From Aurelia coerulea (lineage: Eukaryota; Cnidaria; Scyphozoa; Semaeostomeae; Ulmaridae), in the NCBI GenBank assembly GCA_039566865.1, contig CM076943.1, positions 43,408,663 through 43,472,662 on the forward strand: DNA of 64,000 nt, in the 5' to 3' direction. The notes beneath the pieces were generated by a model that saw nothing but the letters and a program-made list of their open reading frames with translations, did no database searches and was not told the origin of the DNA. Shown here one piece after another: positions 1 through 12,800 of this stretch (position 1 is its first letter; each line of letters begins with the position of its first letter). A program made the position numbers and the translations under genes.

Positions 1-57
1 TTAGCTATTCATTTTTTGGCCTACTTTAAATAGATATTTAATAATAATAATAATAAT
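1..57 (+). mobile_element. 3' end of a LINE (rest lies left of the window)
   Basis: The first 57 bases match, in the opposite orientation, the 3' end of the LINE fragment at 16146-16990: the same stretch around tttaaatagatatttaataa followed by a TAA microsatellite tail. A non-LTR retrotransposon of that family therefore ends here. Only its tail is visible and no coding part can be seen. Confidence 0.7.
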
Positions 58-326
58 AACAACATAAATCGCATAAAGTTGCAAAGTTCCACACATTTCT
101 GGCGATGTAATAGTTAGTTATGATAATTTGTTTAAAACAATGGCTGCCATTTTGAAAATGCCGCCATTCTGGAAAAATTGGACCTAAATTTAACTTAGCA
201 TAGTTAACAACATAAATCGCATCAAGTTGCAAAGTTCCACACATTTCTGGCGATGTAATAGCAAGTTATGATAATTTGTTTAAAACAATGGCTGCCATTT
301 TGAAAATGCCGCCATTATGAAAAATC
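58..326. repeat. Tandem duplication, 148 bp period, two copies
   Basis: Two near-identical copies start at 58 and 206 with aacaacataaatcgcat. They share the gttccacacatttctggcga block and the ggctgccattttgaaaatgc block. The second copy is slightly shorter. There is no coding potential. It directly follows the LINE tail. Confidence 0.85.
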
Positions 327-802
327 TTGAAATTTTTGGATGGGCCCATAGCCTATATTGTTCAGCTAAAAAAACTGTACAGATTTGCCAAATTTCGTGC
401 TTTTATATAACTTTGAACACTTTTGCGAAAAAAGCACAAAAATCTGCTGCACTATATCATTAGGGTCAGGTTGAAGAAACAGAACTTGAGATCGCTCATT
501 TGAATTGCGTTTCGTTGACATACTTGCGAGCTTTTCGTAATGATCTCTGTTTGTTTTGATTAGGCCCACGTGCGGTTTGACTACCAAAACCACAATGCAT
601 TGCGCGCATCGCGGATAAGGGGAATCGTGAATTTGCCTTTGCCTTGCCTCGATGTATCAAGGTCGCAAAAAATAAGACGCCTCTGCTTCAAACCGAGTGT
701 GCGTGCGCATAAAAAACGAAAAAACCCCATGTTGTTGGGGAGATGAAGTGCTGACCCTATTGTTTTGATACATTGTGTTTCAGCTTTGTTGAGAGCGAAC
801 CG
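327..802 (+). other. 5' flank of the ZP-domain gene
   Basis: This stretch lies upstream of the proposed start codon and should hold the promoter and 5' UTR. I see no convincing TATA box and no repeat. ORFs here are short and unconvincing. Confidence 0.4.
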
Positions 803-884
803 ATGTTGGGGCTCACGTTGTCATGCGCATCGCTGCTTTTGTTTCTTCCCTTGTTCTCAACAGCCAAGCTAATTTGCATATTAC
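803..884 (+). CDS. ZP gene exon 1: start codon and signal peptide
   Basis: ATG at 803 opens a 27-codon stretch starting MLGLTLSCASLLLFLPLFST, a typical n-region and hydrophobic core with likely cleavage near an STA motif. A perfect GTAAGT donor follows at 885. The exon leaves one base (phase 1), which matches the next exon. There is no other ATG in this frame within 30 codons upstream. The bases before the ATG are a weak start context, so the start is inferred from the signal peptide and the phase match. Confidence 0.65.
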
Positions 885-3800
885 GTAAGTGCCGTAAATC
901 GTTACTGCGCATGCGATCTGGAGCCCTTTTGGGGGGATTCCTCGAGGCTTTCAACTTAGCCTGTTCGTATCCCCAACAAACTTTTAACTTTAAGGGAAGA
1001 AACGTCTCAGGAAAGATTTTGCCTTTTTTGTGTTTTTGGTCAAAATTTGTAAAAGTTAGCCTTCGCAATTCCCACAAATCATTATATTTTCAAGAACTTC
1101 GCATTTTGTCCAACTTGCAGAATTTCTTCCTGTGAAAGGCTGGTCCCTCAAACATCAAACATTTTTTGTGACACCCTGTATCACTGTGTACCGTAAAAGC
1201 TCTATTAAGCCCCCAGGGGGACTTATTTAAATCCATACACTCCAGAGGGTGGCTTAAAAGAGAGGAGGCTTATTAGAGAGGGGGTATTATTCACAAAATT
1301 AAATGACAACGATACATATGATATACCTTTTACGCCATATTTTCGGATTCAAAATACAATTTTGAGTCAAATACATAAATTCGACACAGTTTTATCTCAA
1401 ACCATATTAAAATTAACATGCCAATAACTTAGTTAGCTCAACAAATGGAAAATCTTTGGAATTTGATATAAGTGGGGGGGGCTTAATAGAGAAGGGGTCT
1501 TATTCAAAATGTTGGCTTAAAGGGGAGGGGCTTATCAGGGTCTGAAAAGGGGTTGGTGCAAAGTTTTAGCCCACTTGGCACTGTTTGACGTTTATCACAA
1601 AACCGATCCAAATTTTTTTTTTTTTTACATCATTTAATAACTTACAATACATATTATTGTCAACGTTACTTACAAAATACCATACCCTACTACTAATACA
1701 ATACCAATTGGAGCGAAAACTACGGCTACCTCATGGCAACATAAAACATGAAATACGAACATACCACTGCACGTAACTACTAGAGAGAAAAATAATTGCT
1801 AATACTACACGTAACTACAAAAAAGAAAAAAGGAAAAAAAGAAAAAAACGTTTACCTTAAAGGGGACCTAAATAAAACTACACGTAACTGCTACTACAAA
1901 TAAAAGGAATGTTTAAAATACAAAAATTGAATTCTGGGGGTTAGAAATGGGGCCTGTGACAATTTTTAGCAAAATCAAAATTGTTTTCATTTTTTTGTGA
2001 TTCTGGGACCAAAACTTGAAAACTGGGACCCAGCACCTGAGAGGGAAAATAGGTAAATGCATTGTACTTGTGATCAACGATATACTCATTTAGAATCAAT
2101 ATTTTGTGCTGCGTTTTGATCGTCGTAATTTGAATGCTTTCTTCTTCCATAGAGCCAGTGAAGTGCGCAGTTGGAGGTTTCGAATGTGACGAAATCTCAC
2201 TGGATCTGGATCGTTGCAACCAAGATCGCTTGGGAACTGGTGCTGCTAAATGGAGCTGCCCAATAGTATGTGGAGTTTGTCAACGTAAGTCATCTTCTTG
2301 TTACAAATACACTTACTCTTTCTATAACTCTCCAACTTGCAAACCTATGAGTTAATTAGCAACAGCTATGATCTTATTTTTGCTTAGTAGTTGAAATTGC
2401 ATGCTTAGGTGGCCCCCCCCCCCATATTTTTGCGTGATGCGTTATTGGCCATATTTCATGCGTGAAGTCGTGAAATTTCCATTTTTTGTGCGTGATTTCG
2501 TGAATTACGATTCCTGCGTGAAGCGTGAAATACGAGTTTTTCTTACGTTATGCCGTGAAAAGGGCTGTGGCAATGCGTGAATTTGTGAATGAAACTGTAA
2601 ATGATATTGCTATTTTTTCAATTTGGTAGGGTAGGGTGGAGTAATATGGGTCTAAAATGAGCAAAATCTCAAAATGGATAGCTGGTAAAACGAGACCAAA
2701 ATGCAAAACATTTCAAAAGTTTCGTTTAATTGACATTCAGTGCTTCTTCTTTCTTGGGAAAAAATGTCAGCTCTGAGGCCCTATAAGGGGTATTTGAAAT
2801 ATGAAATAATTGAGATTTTTGGGGGGAAAATATAAATATTTAGGTTTTTTAGTTTTAAAATATGAAATAACGTTGATTCCCAGTATGAAATATGAAATAA
2901 TGAAATGACTGGATACTTCTTTAGATTTGTATGAAAATTATTCATTTTATGGAGGCAGCCACTCAAAACAGAGAATATTGAGCTGTTAAAATATTTCAAA
3001 GCATGCCCAGTTCATAACTACATCTAAAAGAGAAGAATGATCGTTTCTGCAGAGGAGTGTGATTCAGGACATAAAAAGGTTCTTTGCAATTTGCATCCAG
3101 TAGCCTCTACGTGTGGACCCCCCTTCCTACACGTAGGCTAGAAGTCCAGCCAATGGCATGGAAGTTAAGTAGAATGGCGGATCAACAGCCACAAGTGTAT
3201 GTGAAGCAGGGGTGGCGCCAGGAATTTTCTGACAGAGGGGCTGGAGCTTCCGACAGGGGGGCTAACATGGCTAGAAAATGCAGTTTTCATACGTCATTTT
3301 GCCAAATTTCCTCCGACAAGAACCAAAAATGTCCTCCGACGGGGGAGGGCAGATGCTTCCGACGAGGGGGCTCTAGCCCCGCTAGCCCTCCCCTGGCGCC
3401 ACCCCTGATGTGAAGCCAATGCTAGTAACCGGCTGCATCTATCACCTAAATGCCAAAAGGTCCGTCCACATCAAAATGGCATTAGCGTAGCGAGGAGAGG
3501 AGGAAAAGGGGTAGTTGCCCCCTCCCCAATCGTACCCAAAAAAGATGGGCTTTGATGATTCATCCAAATCTGATGAGAAACTTAACCCTATTGTACCCGG
3601 GGGGGGGGGGCAAAAAATGCCCTCCCCAACCAAACTTTTGATTATAAAACAGAGAGGAAATAGAAAAATGAGCTGAAACTTCCATGACTTTTCCTAGTTT
3701 TTAATTGGCAATTAAAGTTTAGACTTTTCATTGTCATAAATTAAGTCACGTGACCAGTAGATACCCATATTTGGAAAGTAGTCACAAAGAAAATCACAAA

Positions 3801-6800
3801 AACAGTCATATTTCCTTTGTCTTAACCTTTGATGAAGCTTTGATTGGTACCAAACGATTCCCCTTGCAAAGTACTTTCATTTGATATATACATTATTCAT
3901 ATTTGCTGACATCAGCAAATTATAGATTCCATGACGTCATGCAAATTGATGACGTCATATCTCTAATAAAGAAAGACAAAATTTTCAAATTTTGATATAA
4001 TTCGATGGATAAACATATTCTCTTCATTTCTAAGTAGTTTATTGAGGTTTTCATACATTTTATCTGAATTAATTAGCACTTTTTGTGTTTTCAGTACTGA
4101 AGCTTATATCTGACATGGTCCCATTGTTTGGTCGCTTGGCAACGAACCACGTGACTAATTAGCGTTAAAATCTATAATTAGACTCCTAATAGATGTACTT
4201 ACTATTGTGCGAAGTTACAATGGCATACTAATTATGGTTTTGGAGATAATTAGGGGGGCATTTTTTGCCCCCCCGGGCAGTGGTCTGACCCTAGGAGCCC
4301 GGGTAGAATAGGGTTAAAAGGGAGGCAAGCAATATTTTCCTCCCTCCAGCACTTGTAAGCATCGTTGTTTTTGAATGTCAAAAAGGAAAAAGAAATTCCA
4401 CTCTAGCACTAATGAATGACATCTTGGCTTGGCACGATTTAAGTCAACAAAGGATGCCAAAAATTTCCTGCTCGCTTCGCTCGCACTTCTATACCTCTCG
4501 CACTTCCATACCTACCGCCCATGGATCGTAGTATAACATCTTACTACCACCTGGCATTTTATCATGTAGCTGGCTTTTTTGCATGTAGCTTTATTAGATA
4601 CAATTAACCGGTTTTTCGTGTATGCCTCTATTTTGGCAAGTAATATAAGTGTGTTTGATAAAGTGCATTTCTCAAAATTTTCCGCTATCTTCCTCGCTCT
4701 CTCTTCATGTTTCATATGTTCAGTAAATTCCACCTTAAATTGCATGAGTATTGTTTCTCTTTATACAGCTTTGATCAGAGTATTAAAACGAGTTGAAGTT
4801 GACGAGAATTGAAATGAGCCAAAAAGGTAAAAGGAGAAGCTGTCGTCACTTGCATTTTAAAAACGGCAGCAAAAGCTTGAACGAAAAGCTTCGTCTGGGT
4901 GTTTCGTTAGGGCACATTCTTTTTTCTTTCTTCTAGGTGTTTATCCTATAGCGTTTCTACTCTTTGATTCTGGCATGAGCCTAGGTGGCTTGTTCTGAAA
5001 AAGAGCGTCTCCAGCATTCTAAAGGGTATGACCCCCTAAACTTTTCTTAGTGGCAAATCCACAGACTCCCACTTTTCCTTGCTTACCCCACATTTGCTCC
5101 CAAAAAGAGGACCCAGGCTACACAACTGCAAAATGGTCATTCTTAAACGAATTGGAACCAGGCTAGCTAGGTGATACTGGGTGGGACACAGGCGAGCTAG
5201 CATAAACAGAATAAGTAGAAGTCTTCTAAGCCAAAGTATAGAGCGTGTCCTCAAAATCTTACCACACCCCCTCATTATAAAATGCACCCATCTAACTTGT
5301 CATGGCTATGCCACTGAACGAGTGGCAAATATGATATCAATGATATCAATCAACGAGTTGTAAATTTGATATCAAAAGAAGTGGTTGGTAAATGTCATTT
5401 CTAGTTTTGGAGCACGACAGTTGACAATTTTGAAATATTTGGTTTTGGTAAATTTGAAATATGAAATAATGGCAAATTTTCATGATGAAATATGAAATAA
5501 TGTCTACCCCCCTAATAGGGCCTCAGCTCTGACAAAGGCAGTTAAATATTTTTAAAAAATGTTCTCTTTTGGCAACTAAAATAGGCCCACTTTTTCCGAC
5601 GAGCGGGAAAAGTGGGTCTATTTTCAAAACTTGTACAAAATCGGAATATGACAGGCTAAATGATTAAAAAAATTACACGTTTTTTTTATAAGAAACTGGT
5701 TTATATAGAAACTAGTACTACGATGACCAAAAATTTAAGAAACTCTATGTCTCTCTAACAAAGGTACATTCGTCTTTTCTTGAATTTTAACTGCAAAATT
5801 GGTAAATTTTTGCCTTGATGTGCATGTCTTCTTCTTGATGACAATGTCAATGCAAAAAAATGGAAGCCCTTTCTCGAGAAGAAGGCTCAACTTCGAACAA
5901 TACCGCAATTTTAGGCCCAAAAAAATAAGAAACTAGAGTACTGTCGCCCTGAATGGGTCTAATGCCGTTTTTCGTCAGAATCGCACGCTCTTCTTTCGAC
6001 GGAAATACAAGGCGCCTGGATTTAGGAGTCTTCAAAACCACAACAAAAATGTTTTGCTGACGCCTTTCTTTACAATATTCTTTGCTTGTGTTTCGTTGAA
6101 GAAGATATTTCCGAAAAATATCAAGTTTTTCAGGCAGACTATCTTCCGTGGACTCGCAAGTTTCATCAAATCTTTTTTCCGGTTCAAATGGGTTGAATGA
6201 GTCAGCCTTTAATTTTTTCATTTTTGCACATTTGATATCCAGTTAAACTGTTTCGCAGGTCATACCAACCTTTTAAGAGTAAATTGTAACATTTATCGAA
6301 ACATCTCGTCAATCTTTGTTGCCGAAGTGCGTATTTTTCCAAAGGCAAATAAATTGGGGAAAATTCGCCCTGAATGGGTCTATCTTTTTCAAACGACTCC
6401 ACGTAGCGATCCAAGTTTGTGTGTGCTGGTAATACCAGCCTGGTATTGTGTCAGTATAGAAATGAAATGTGCTACTAAAGTTATTTTGACATATTTTGAG
6501 GGTTTCATCAGCTTTGGTGTTTCGTCAGCTTTAAAAATTATCATAACAGTTGAGTTTTACGTAAATTTTGAGCTTCATCTGCGCAGGAAAAGTGATAGCT
6601 GTCCGTTAAAGTTTTGTATTCCCAACAATGCCAAAAGTCAGATAATACAAACATTCCCTTATAGCTCATTCAGTGTTGTATCTGTAGAGAGAAGCTTGGC
6701 TTTCCTGCTAGTAAAATTTCCCTGCTGAGGCCTAAACAACATTCAGACCCATTCAGGGCGAAAATCTGAGAAAGTATTATTTTGACTACTGCTGATGTCA

Positions 6801-9800
6801 GGCTCAGTTTCAAGAGGAAACAAGAGTGAAAATATCTTTGGCCTAGAAATAACGGTTGGCAAGGAAATGAAGTCTATATCCATTTTGCGTTATTATTACT
6901 GGTGATTTCAACTGCCGATCAACTCAATGGTGGGAAAACGATATAGAGAACAATGAGGGAAAGCTGTTTGAGCCATTAACATCTGACCTAGGCCTACACC
7001 AGTTGATTTCTGAACCAACACATTTGATGGGTATTTCAAAATCCTGCATTGATTTGATTTTCACTGATCAACCAAACCTCGTTATCGAGTCTGGTGTTCA
7101 TCCCTCGCTACATGAACAGTGTCATCATCAAATAGTCTATGGAAAATTATCTGTTTCAAATATAAAACTACCTCCCTACTCACACAGGATTTGGTACTAT
7201 GACAAGGCAGATTTCGTTGCGATTATGAAAAGCATCCAACTTTTTCGCTGACAAGAGCACCTTAGCAAACTGACATGTCCCAATGAACAAGTTCAGTTAC
7301 CTAATGAAGTTCTGTTAAACATTTACTCTAATTTCATACCTAACAAAGTCAAGACGATTAGACCCCACCAAGCACCCTGGATAACAGAAAAGGTTAAAAA
7401 TTTTCTGAGAAAAAAGAATCGTGCCTACAGAAATTTCATAAGGAGGGGCCAACCAAATGACAAGCTAGAGGGAATACAAAAGTTGATATCCGAAGGTTCG
7501 AAAATGATAGAGGATGCCAAACGAAATTACTTTCTCAAGGCAGGAAGCACATTGGCTAACCGTGGGACTTCTAATAAAGCTTATTGGCCTTTAATCAACA
7601 CCGTCCTAAATAAGGCCAAGATTCCAATAATACCACGTCTTCTAGAAAACGGTTGTTTATAACGGATTTCACTGAAAAGGCACAGATATTCAATGATTAT
7701 TTCGTACTCCAGTGTACAACAATCAATACAGGTAGCGTAATTCCACCTAATATGCCAGCTCCTTCTTCCCTCATAAGCGATTTTCCAATATCTAGCGAAA
7801 AGATACTGAACATTATAAGGTCTCTAAATCCTCATAAAGCACATGGTTGGGATGGAATGTCAATCAGAATGATAAAATTAAGTGATACTGCACTAGTTAC
7901 TCCACTAAAAATAATATTTGAAAACTGCTTGAGACGTGGTTTATTTCCCGAAATATGGAAATATGCAAATGTTGTGCCGGTTCATAAGAAAAATGAGAAA
8001 AATTTGAAGGGAAACTATCGACCAATTTCTCTCCTACCAATCTTTGGGAAAATACTTGAAAAACTTATGTACGATTCTTTATACTCGCATCTCGTTTCAT
8101 GCAATTTACTCAATCCGAATCAATCAGGCTTTCGTCCCGGTGACTCAACGGTTAATCAGCTGATTTCCATAACGCACACGATCTTTAAAGCCTTCGATTG
8201 TAACCCACCTCTTGATGTTCGCTCTGTGTATCTTGACATCTCTAAAGCATTTGATAGGGTATGGCACGACGGTTTGATCTAGAAACTAAAACGATGTGGC
8301 GTTTCTGGAGAGCCCCTTTTACTTATCCAAAGTTTTCTTAAGGATAGAAAACAGCGAACAGTTCTAAATGGACAGAATTCTGATTGGGGAGATATTTCAG
8401 CAGGAGTACCCCAGGGTTCTATTCTAGGACCCTTGTTTTTCCTTGTATATATCAACGATCTAGCTGCTGACGTGAATTGCAATGTTAAGCTTTTTGCTGA
8501 TGATACATCGTTGTTTACTGTAGTAGAAGACTCAAACTCGGCTGCCAGTGATATGAACCATGACCTAGAGTTGATAAGACAGTGGGCCTACGATTGGAAA
8601 ATGTCCTTCAATCCTGATCCGCAAAAACAAGCTGTTGAACTGATATTTTCTACGAAAAGAATTGAAATCAATCATCCAGAAATTCGTTTTAATAATATTC
8701 CAGTGATGAGTGGATAAACATAAACAGTTAGGAATTATCCTGGACTCAAAGCTTTCTTTTTCGGCTCATATCCAGGCAGCTATCTCTAAGACAAGGAAGG
8801 GTGTCGGTTTGCTGAAATGTCTCTCCAAGTACCTACCCAGACATACCTTAAACGAATTATTCAAGCTCTATGTGCGACCCCACCTGGAATACGGAGATGT
8901 TATCTATCATATTCCGGCCAAAGTATGTGAATTTAGCGGTAACACTACTTTGTCAAGTTTGATGGAAAAGTTGGAGTCAGTTCAGTATTCTGCTGCTCTA
9001 GCCGTTACAGGAACGTGGAGGGGGACATCGCAAGAGAAGTTGTACGCAGAACTTGGTTGGGAATCATTGAGTTCCCGAAGATGGAGTAGACGCCTTACGT
9101 TGTTTTACAAAATGATACATTATCTGATGCCTGAATATACAGCTGATCCAATCCCTCAACTTCAGCAGTGGCATTACTCTCTTCGCAATCAGGATGTCAT
9201 TGGGCGAAGGTTAGACTTGCACCATCGGTTGCTATCTTTAAGAGAAAGCTGATTTCAATTATCCGCCCCCCTGCTAAATCTTTCTTTGGGATTCATGATC
9301 CAATAGGATTATCCTATCTGACTCAACTTAGAGTGGGTCTTAGTAAGTTATGCTTTCACAAATTCAAGCACAATTTTAGGGATTCCATAAATCCAATGTG
9401 TCCTACAAACGATGGTATTGAGACTACTCAATCAGTCAGAAAACAACAAAGATTTTATTTTGCGGCCATCTCGCAACAGACTTATTGAACGGACAAGGGG
9501 CTATCTGGTCTTTTCATATGATGCCAGTACCCCTGATTCATCTCATTGCACATTGGACATATAGAGGGAAGCCTAATTTTGACAAGAACTACAATGATAT
9601 ACAGCTGTGTTGAGCTTGGCGGTTGGCAGTACAGTTGATGCACCAACATTCATGATAGACTGAAACACAACAGCTGAACAAGGACAAGAAAGGCGAGATT
9701 GCATGTGTTCCAAAACGTGAAATTTAGCCGATCAAACGGGCGTAGATGCTGAACAATGATGCACCAACATTCATCACAGACTGAAACACAACAGCTGAAC

Positions 9801-12800
9801 AACGGCAAGAAAGGAGAGATTGCATGTGTTCCGAAAAGTGAAATTTAGCCGATCAAACGGGCGTAGATGCTGAACAATGCCTTACTGGGCTAACATTTTG
9901 GCTAGAAAAATTGGCAGAAATGATGGACAATCAGGGCACAACAAGTCCTGCAAGTAAAAGTGGGAATATCATCACTTCTCTGTGTTGAACACGACAGGAA
10001 GACCGTTAAGAAGTGGTCACAATTAACAAGTTAAGTATTTCTTTGAGTTGCGATAATTTCACATTATTCAATTCAATTCAACTTTTTTTTTTCATTACAG
10101 GACTAAAAGTTATTACAAGATATATATAAAAAGATCTGTATCCTATACAACCAAAGTAAAGCATAGCTTATCTAGCTCTGGCCGTTAAATTAAAATACGA
10201 AAAGGAAAGAAAAATATGAGTAAAACATCGAAAAATTACTGCATTGTCACACTGGAATGTTTGTAGTTTCTTCCTCTTCTTGAGAACTCAAAAAACGTTT
10301 GTTGATGGGAATAGTGCAAAGTTTGCGCTGCCCAGTAACCTTGATGCTAGAGCAGATGTTTTCATCTGTTTTGTAGAGAATTACTCGGACATGGCAACAA
10401 TAACAACTAAATTTGCATTTGTGTGATATGGTACAGTGCCGATGTCCCCACTTTTCTTTCAAATGATTAAATATTTGCGCTTTGGAACATATGTATATAG
10501 ATTTTGGCGCTTTATAAGTGCATTATTATTATTATTATTCTTATTAAATGCCGTATTAAGCTCATTCACAATGAACTTGTTTTCCTCGTAAAAAATTAAA
10601 GTTTGGTTTAATAGATTTACTCCCCTTCGAGTTTTTCCTTCTAGGGTTGATACCCCCTTTACTAAGCCTGTACAAATACACGACGTCAGCAAGGAAGAAG
10701 TGTCCCAAAGACAAAACAGCATGATAAAATGTCGCGAATGCAATTGTGACCGACATCACGTGATATATGACTAGCATGACCAAGAACGAGCGCCGCCATG
10801 TTTGTCTGCATGAAGAAGAAAACGACAGATGAAATCATTGATATGCATGTGAGAAACTTCGATGCAAGGCTTTTTAAATGTATTACAATTTACACCAAGT
10901 ATTAAAAGTAGTAAAACTGAAAATGAGTTTTGTGAGAATGTATCTGAAATATACATTTGATCTTAAACCCAAGTTCCCCAAAGTATGTAGTCAGGCTGCA
11001 ACGTTGATAATGCTCAAAGGGAAACTTTTGTTGGCTTGATAACAAATTGGAGATATCCCTTTCATTGCAAATGAGCACCAACTGCTCAAGTCGTTCTTCC
11101 CCCATTTTTGCACGCAAGTATGTGTTGATCAATTTCACTTTGCTATGCGATCACAAACGACACACAAAGATTTCAGAATGATGAGATTATATTTAGCATT
11201 GGATGACCAAGAAAACGATATTAAAGACTGAACACATACCTACCCCTACCTCCTTAACCCTAATCCACATGGGGGGGGGGTGGATTCTACCCCCCCTTCA
11301 AGGTTTTATTTGCCGCGTTTTTAAACGACATTTGCTATGTCCCCCAGCTTCCCTTACTTTTACTAATTATCTATTAGCCACATTTTGGTGGAAAAATTTT
11401 TGAACAATAGGACTCACAGGGCACGTGACATGCCCATATTTGGAAGGAGGTAGCAGCAAAATCATTGTTTTCAATTATTTCAATGGAATTATTTGATTGA
11501 ATTATGAAGTATTATACAGCAAATGAATCAGCAAGCAAAGGGCTTCAATTTGATACCGGAAGTTCTGGAATTTGATGATGTCAGCATTTTTTGATAATGA
11601 CGTCATTTTGGCCGCCATTTTGGATTAATTAGCATTTTTTTCAAGTTTTTTCGAGCTTTTTCAATGAAAAACACTCTAAGGATACATTTGTTATAGATAA
11701 TCACAATTTTTCAGGTTCTTTTGGTCTCTTTTTACATAGAATAAATTAATCGCACAAATGACGTCATAAGAATCGGCTAATTTCTGCCAAAATATCACTC
11801 CAAAATCATTATTTTCAATAAAATAATATTTTATCACCAAATATGTTGACACAATAAACCAAAAACTGCATAAAGTTCATGCAAAATCTTCATTAAACTT
11901 GAATTAAACTTAGAAGTCTGATTTTCACAGACTTTCAGCTTCATGACGTCACTGTGACGTCACAAGGTGTGGCAGCCACACCCAAATTACGCTACGAGCT
12001 ACAAATTACCTGTTCTATAACTGTGCCAAGTTGTATTGAATTCGGATGAGTCTAAGGCAGTTTTCAGAGGGGGGGGTGGAAAGCACCCCCCCCCCCCATA
12101 AATGGTAGCTCGAAAAAAGCCCATATGCATTAGGGTTAACATTTTTATGTCATTTTTGGACGAATCTAAATTACCACATTTTCAAAAAAGTGGGGGGGTA
12201 TTTACCCTCCCCCCATACCCTCCCCTGGCTCCGCCACTGGATATACGCAAATGTTAGAATTAAGATTAACATCTTTTCACCATACAAGGGCCTACCTTGG
12301 TATCCAACTTCGATGTTAGCTTGTCTGTCGTGATTTTGCCTTCGGTCATCATGCATTCTTTCTGGGGACTTTTATTGAAATTTGCTAATTGAAACACCCG
12401 AAATAATCTTAACTAAACCGCCTCAAAACAACTGATTACCAAATAACTGACGGTCTCATGGGGTATCGCATAAATGCGATAGTGGCAGCGAGTGAATTGT
12501 TTTCATCACTCTCAACCCCATTCGACAAAGATACTTTCAACTTCTAAAACATGCCCACAAGTTTGGAGTGGTGGCTGATACTACTTATGATTAGTATATG
12601 TATTATATTAAAAGATATTTAGGCCGTAATAGAGCTCTTAATTCCAGGACCTTGCCTACCACTAAGTATGGTCTCCATTAAGTATGGGGTGCTTCATTAA
12701 GTATGGAGTAAGGCTGTCATTTGTTGTTTGCCATTAAGTATGGCCTTCCATTAAGTATGGAAGAATTCGTTCAGGGCGAGTGTTTTTGCCATTAAGTATG

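Noticed and set aside
773..1135. Single ORF of 120 codons across exon 1
   Set aside because: Only 803-884 is protein-like (signal peptide). A perfect GTAAGT donor follows and the remainder reads as intron.
1195..1550. Possible transposon with aagccccc / ggggctta ends
   Set aside because: The motifs recur, but I could not define two ends or a target duplication.
2153..2284. ShKT module as a stand-alone channel-blocking peptide
   Set aside because: The exon is phase 1-1 between a signal peptide exon and EGF/ZP exons, so it belongs to a mosaic membrane protein.
2781..2999. Minus-strand ORF
   Set aside because: Low-complexity, Ile/Phe/Ser-rich translation of AT-rich sequence; no splice context.
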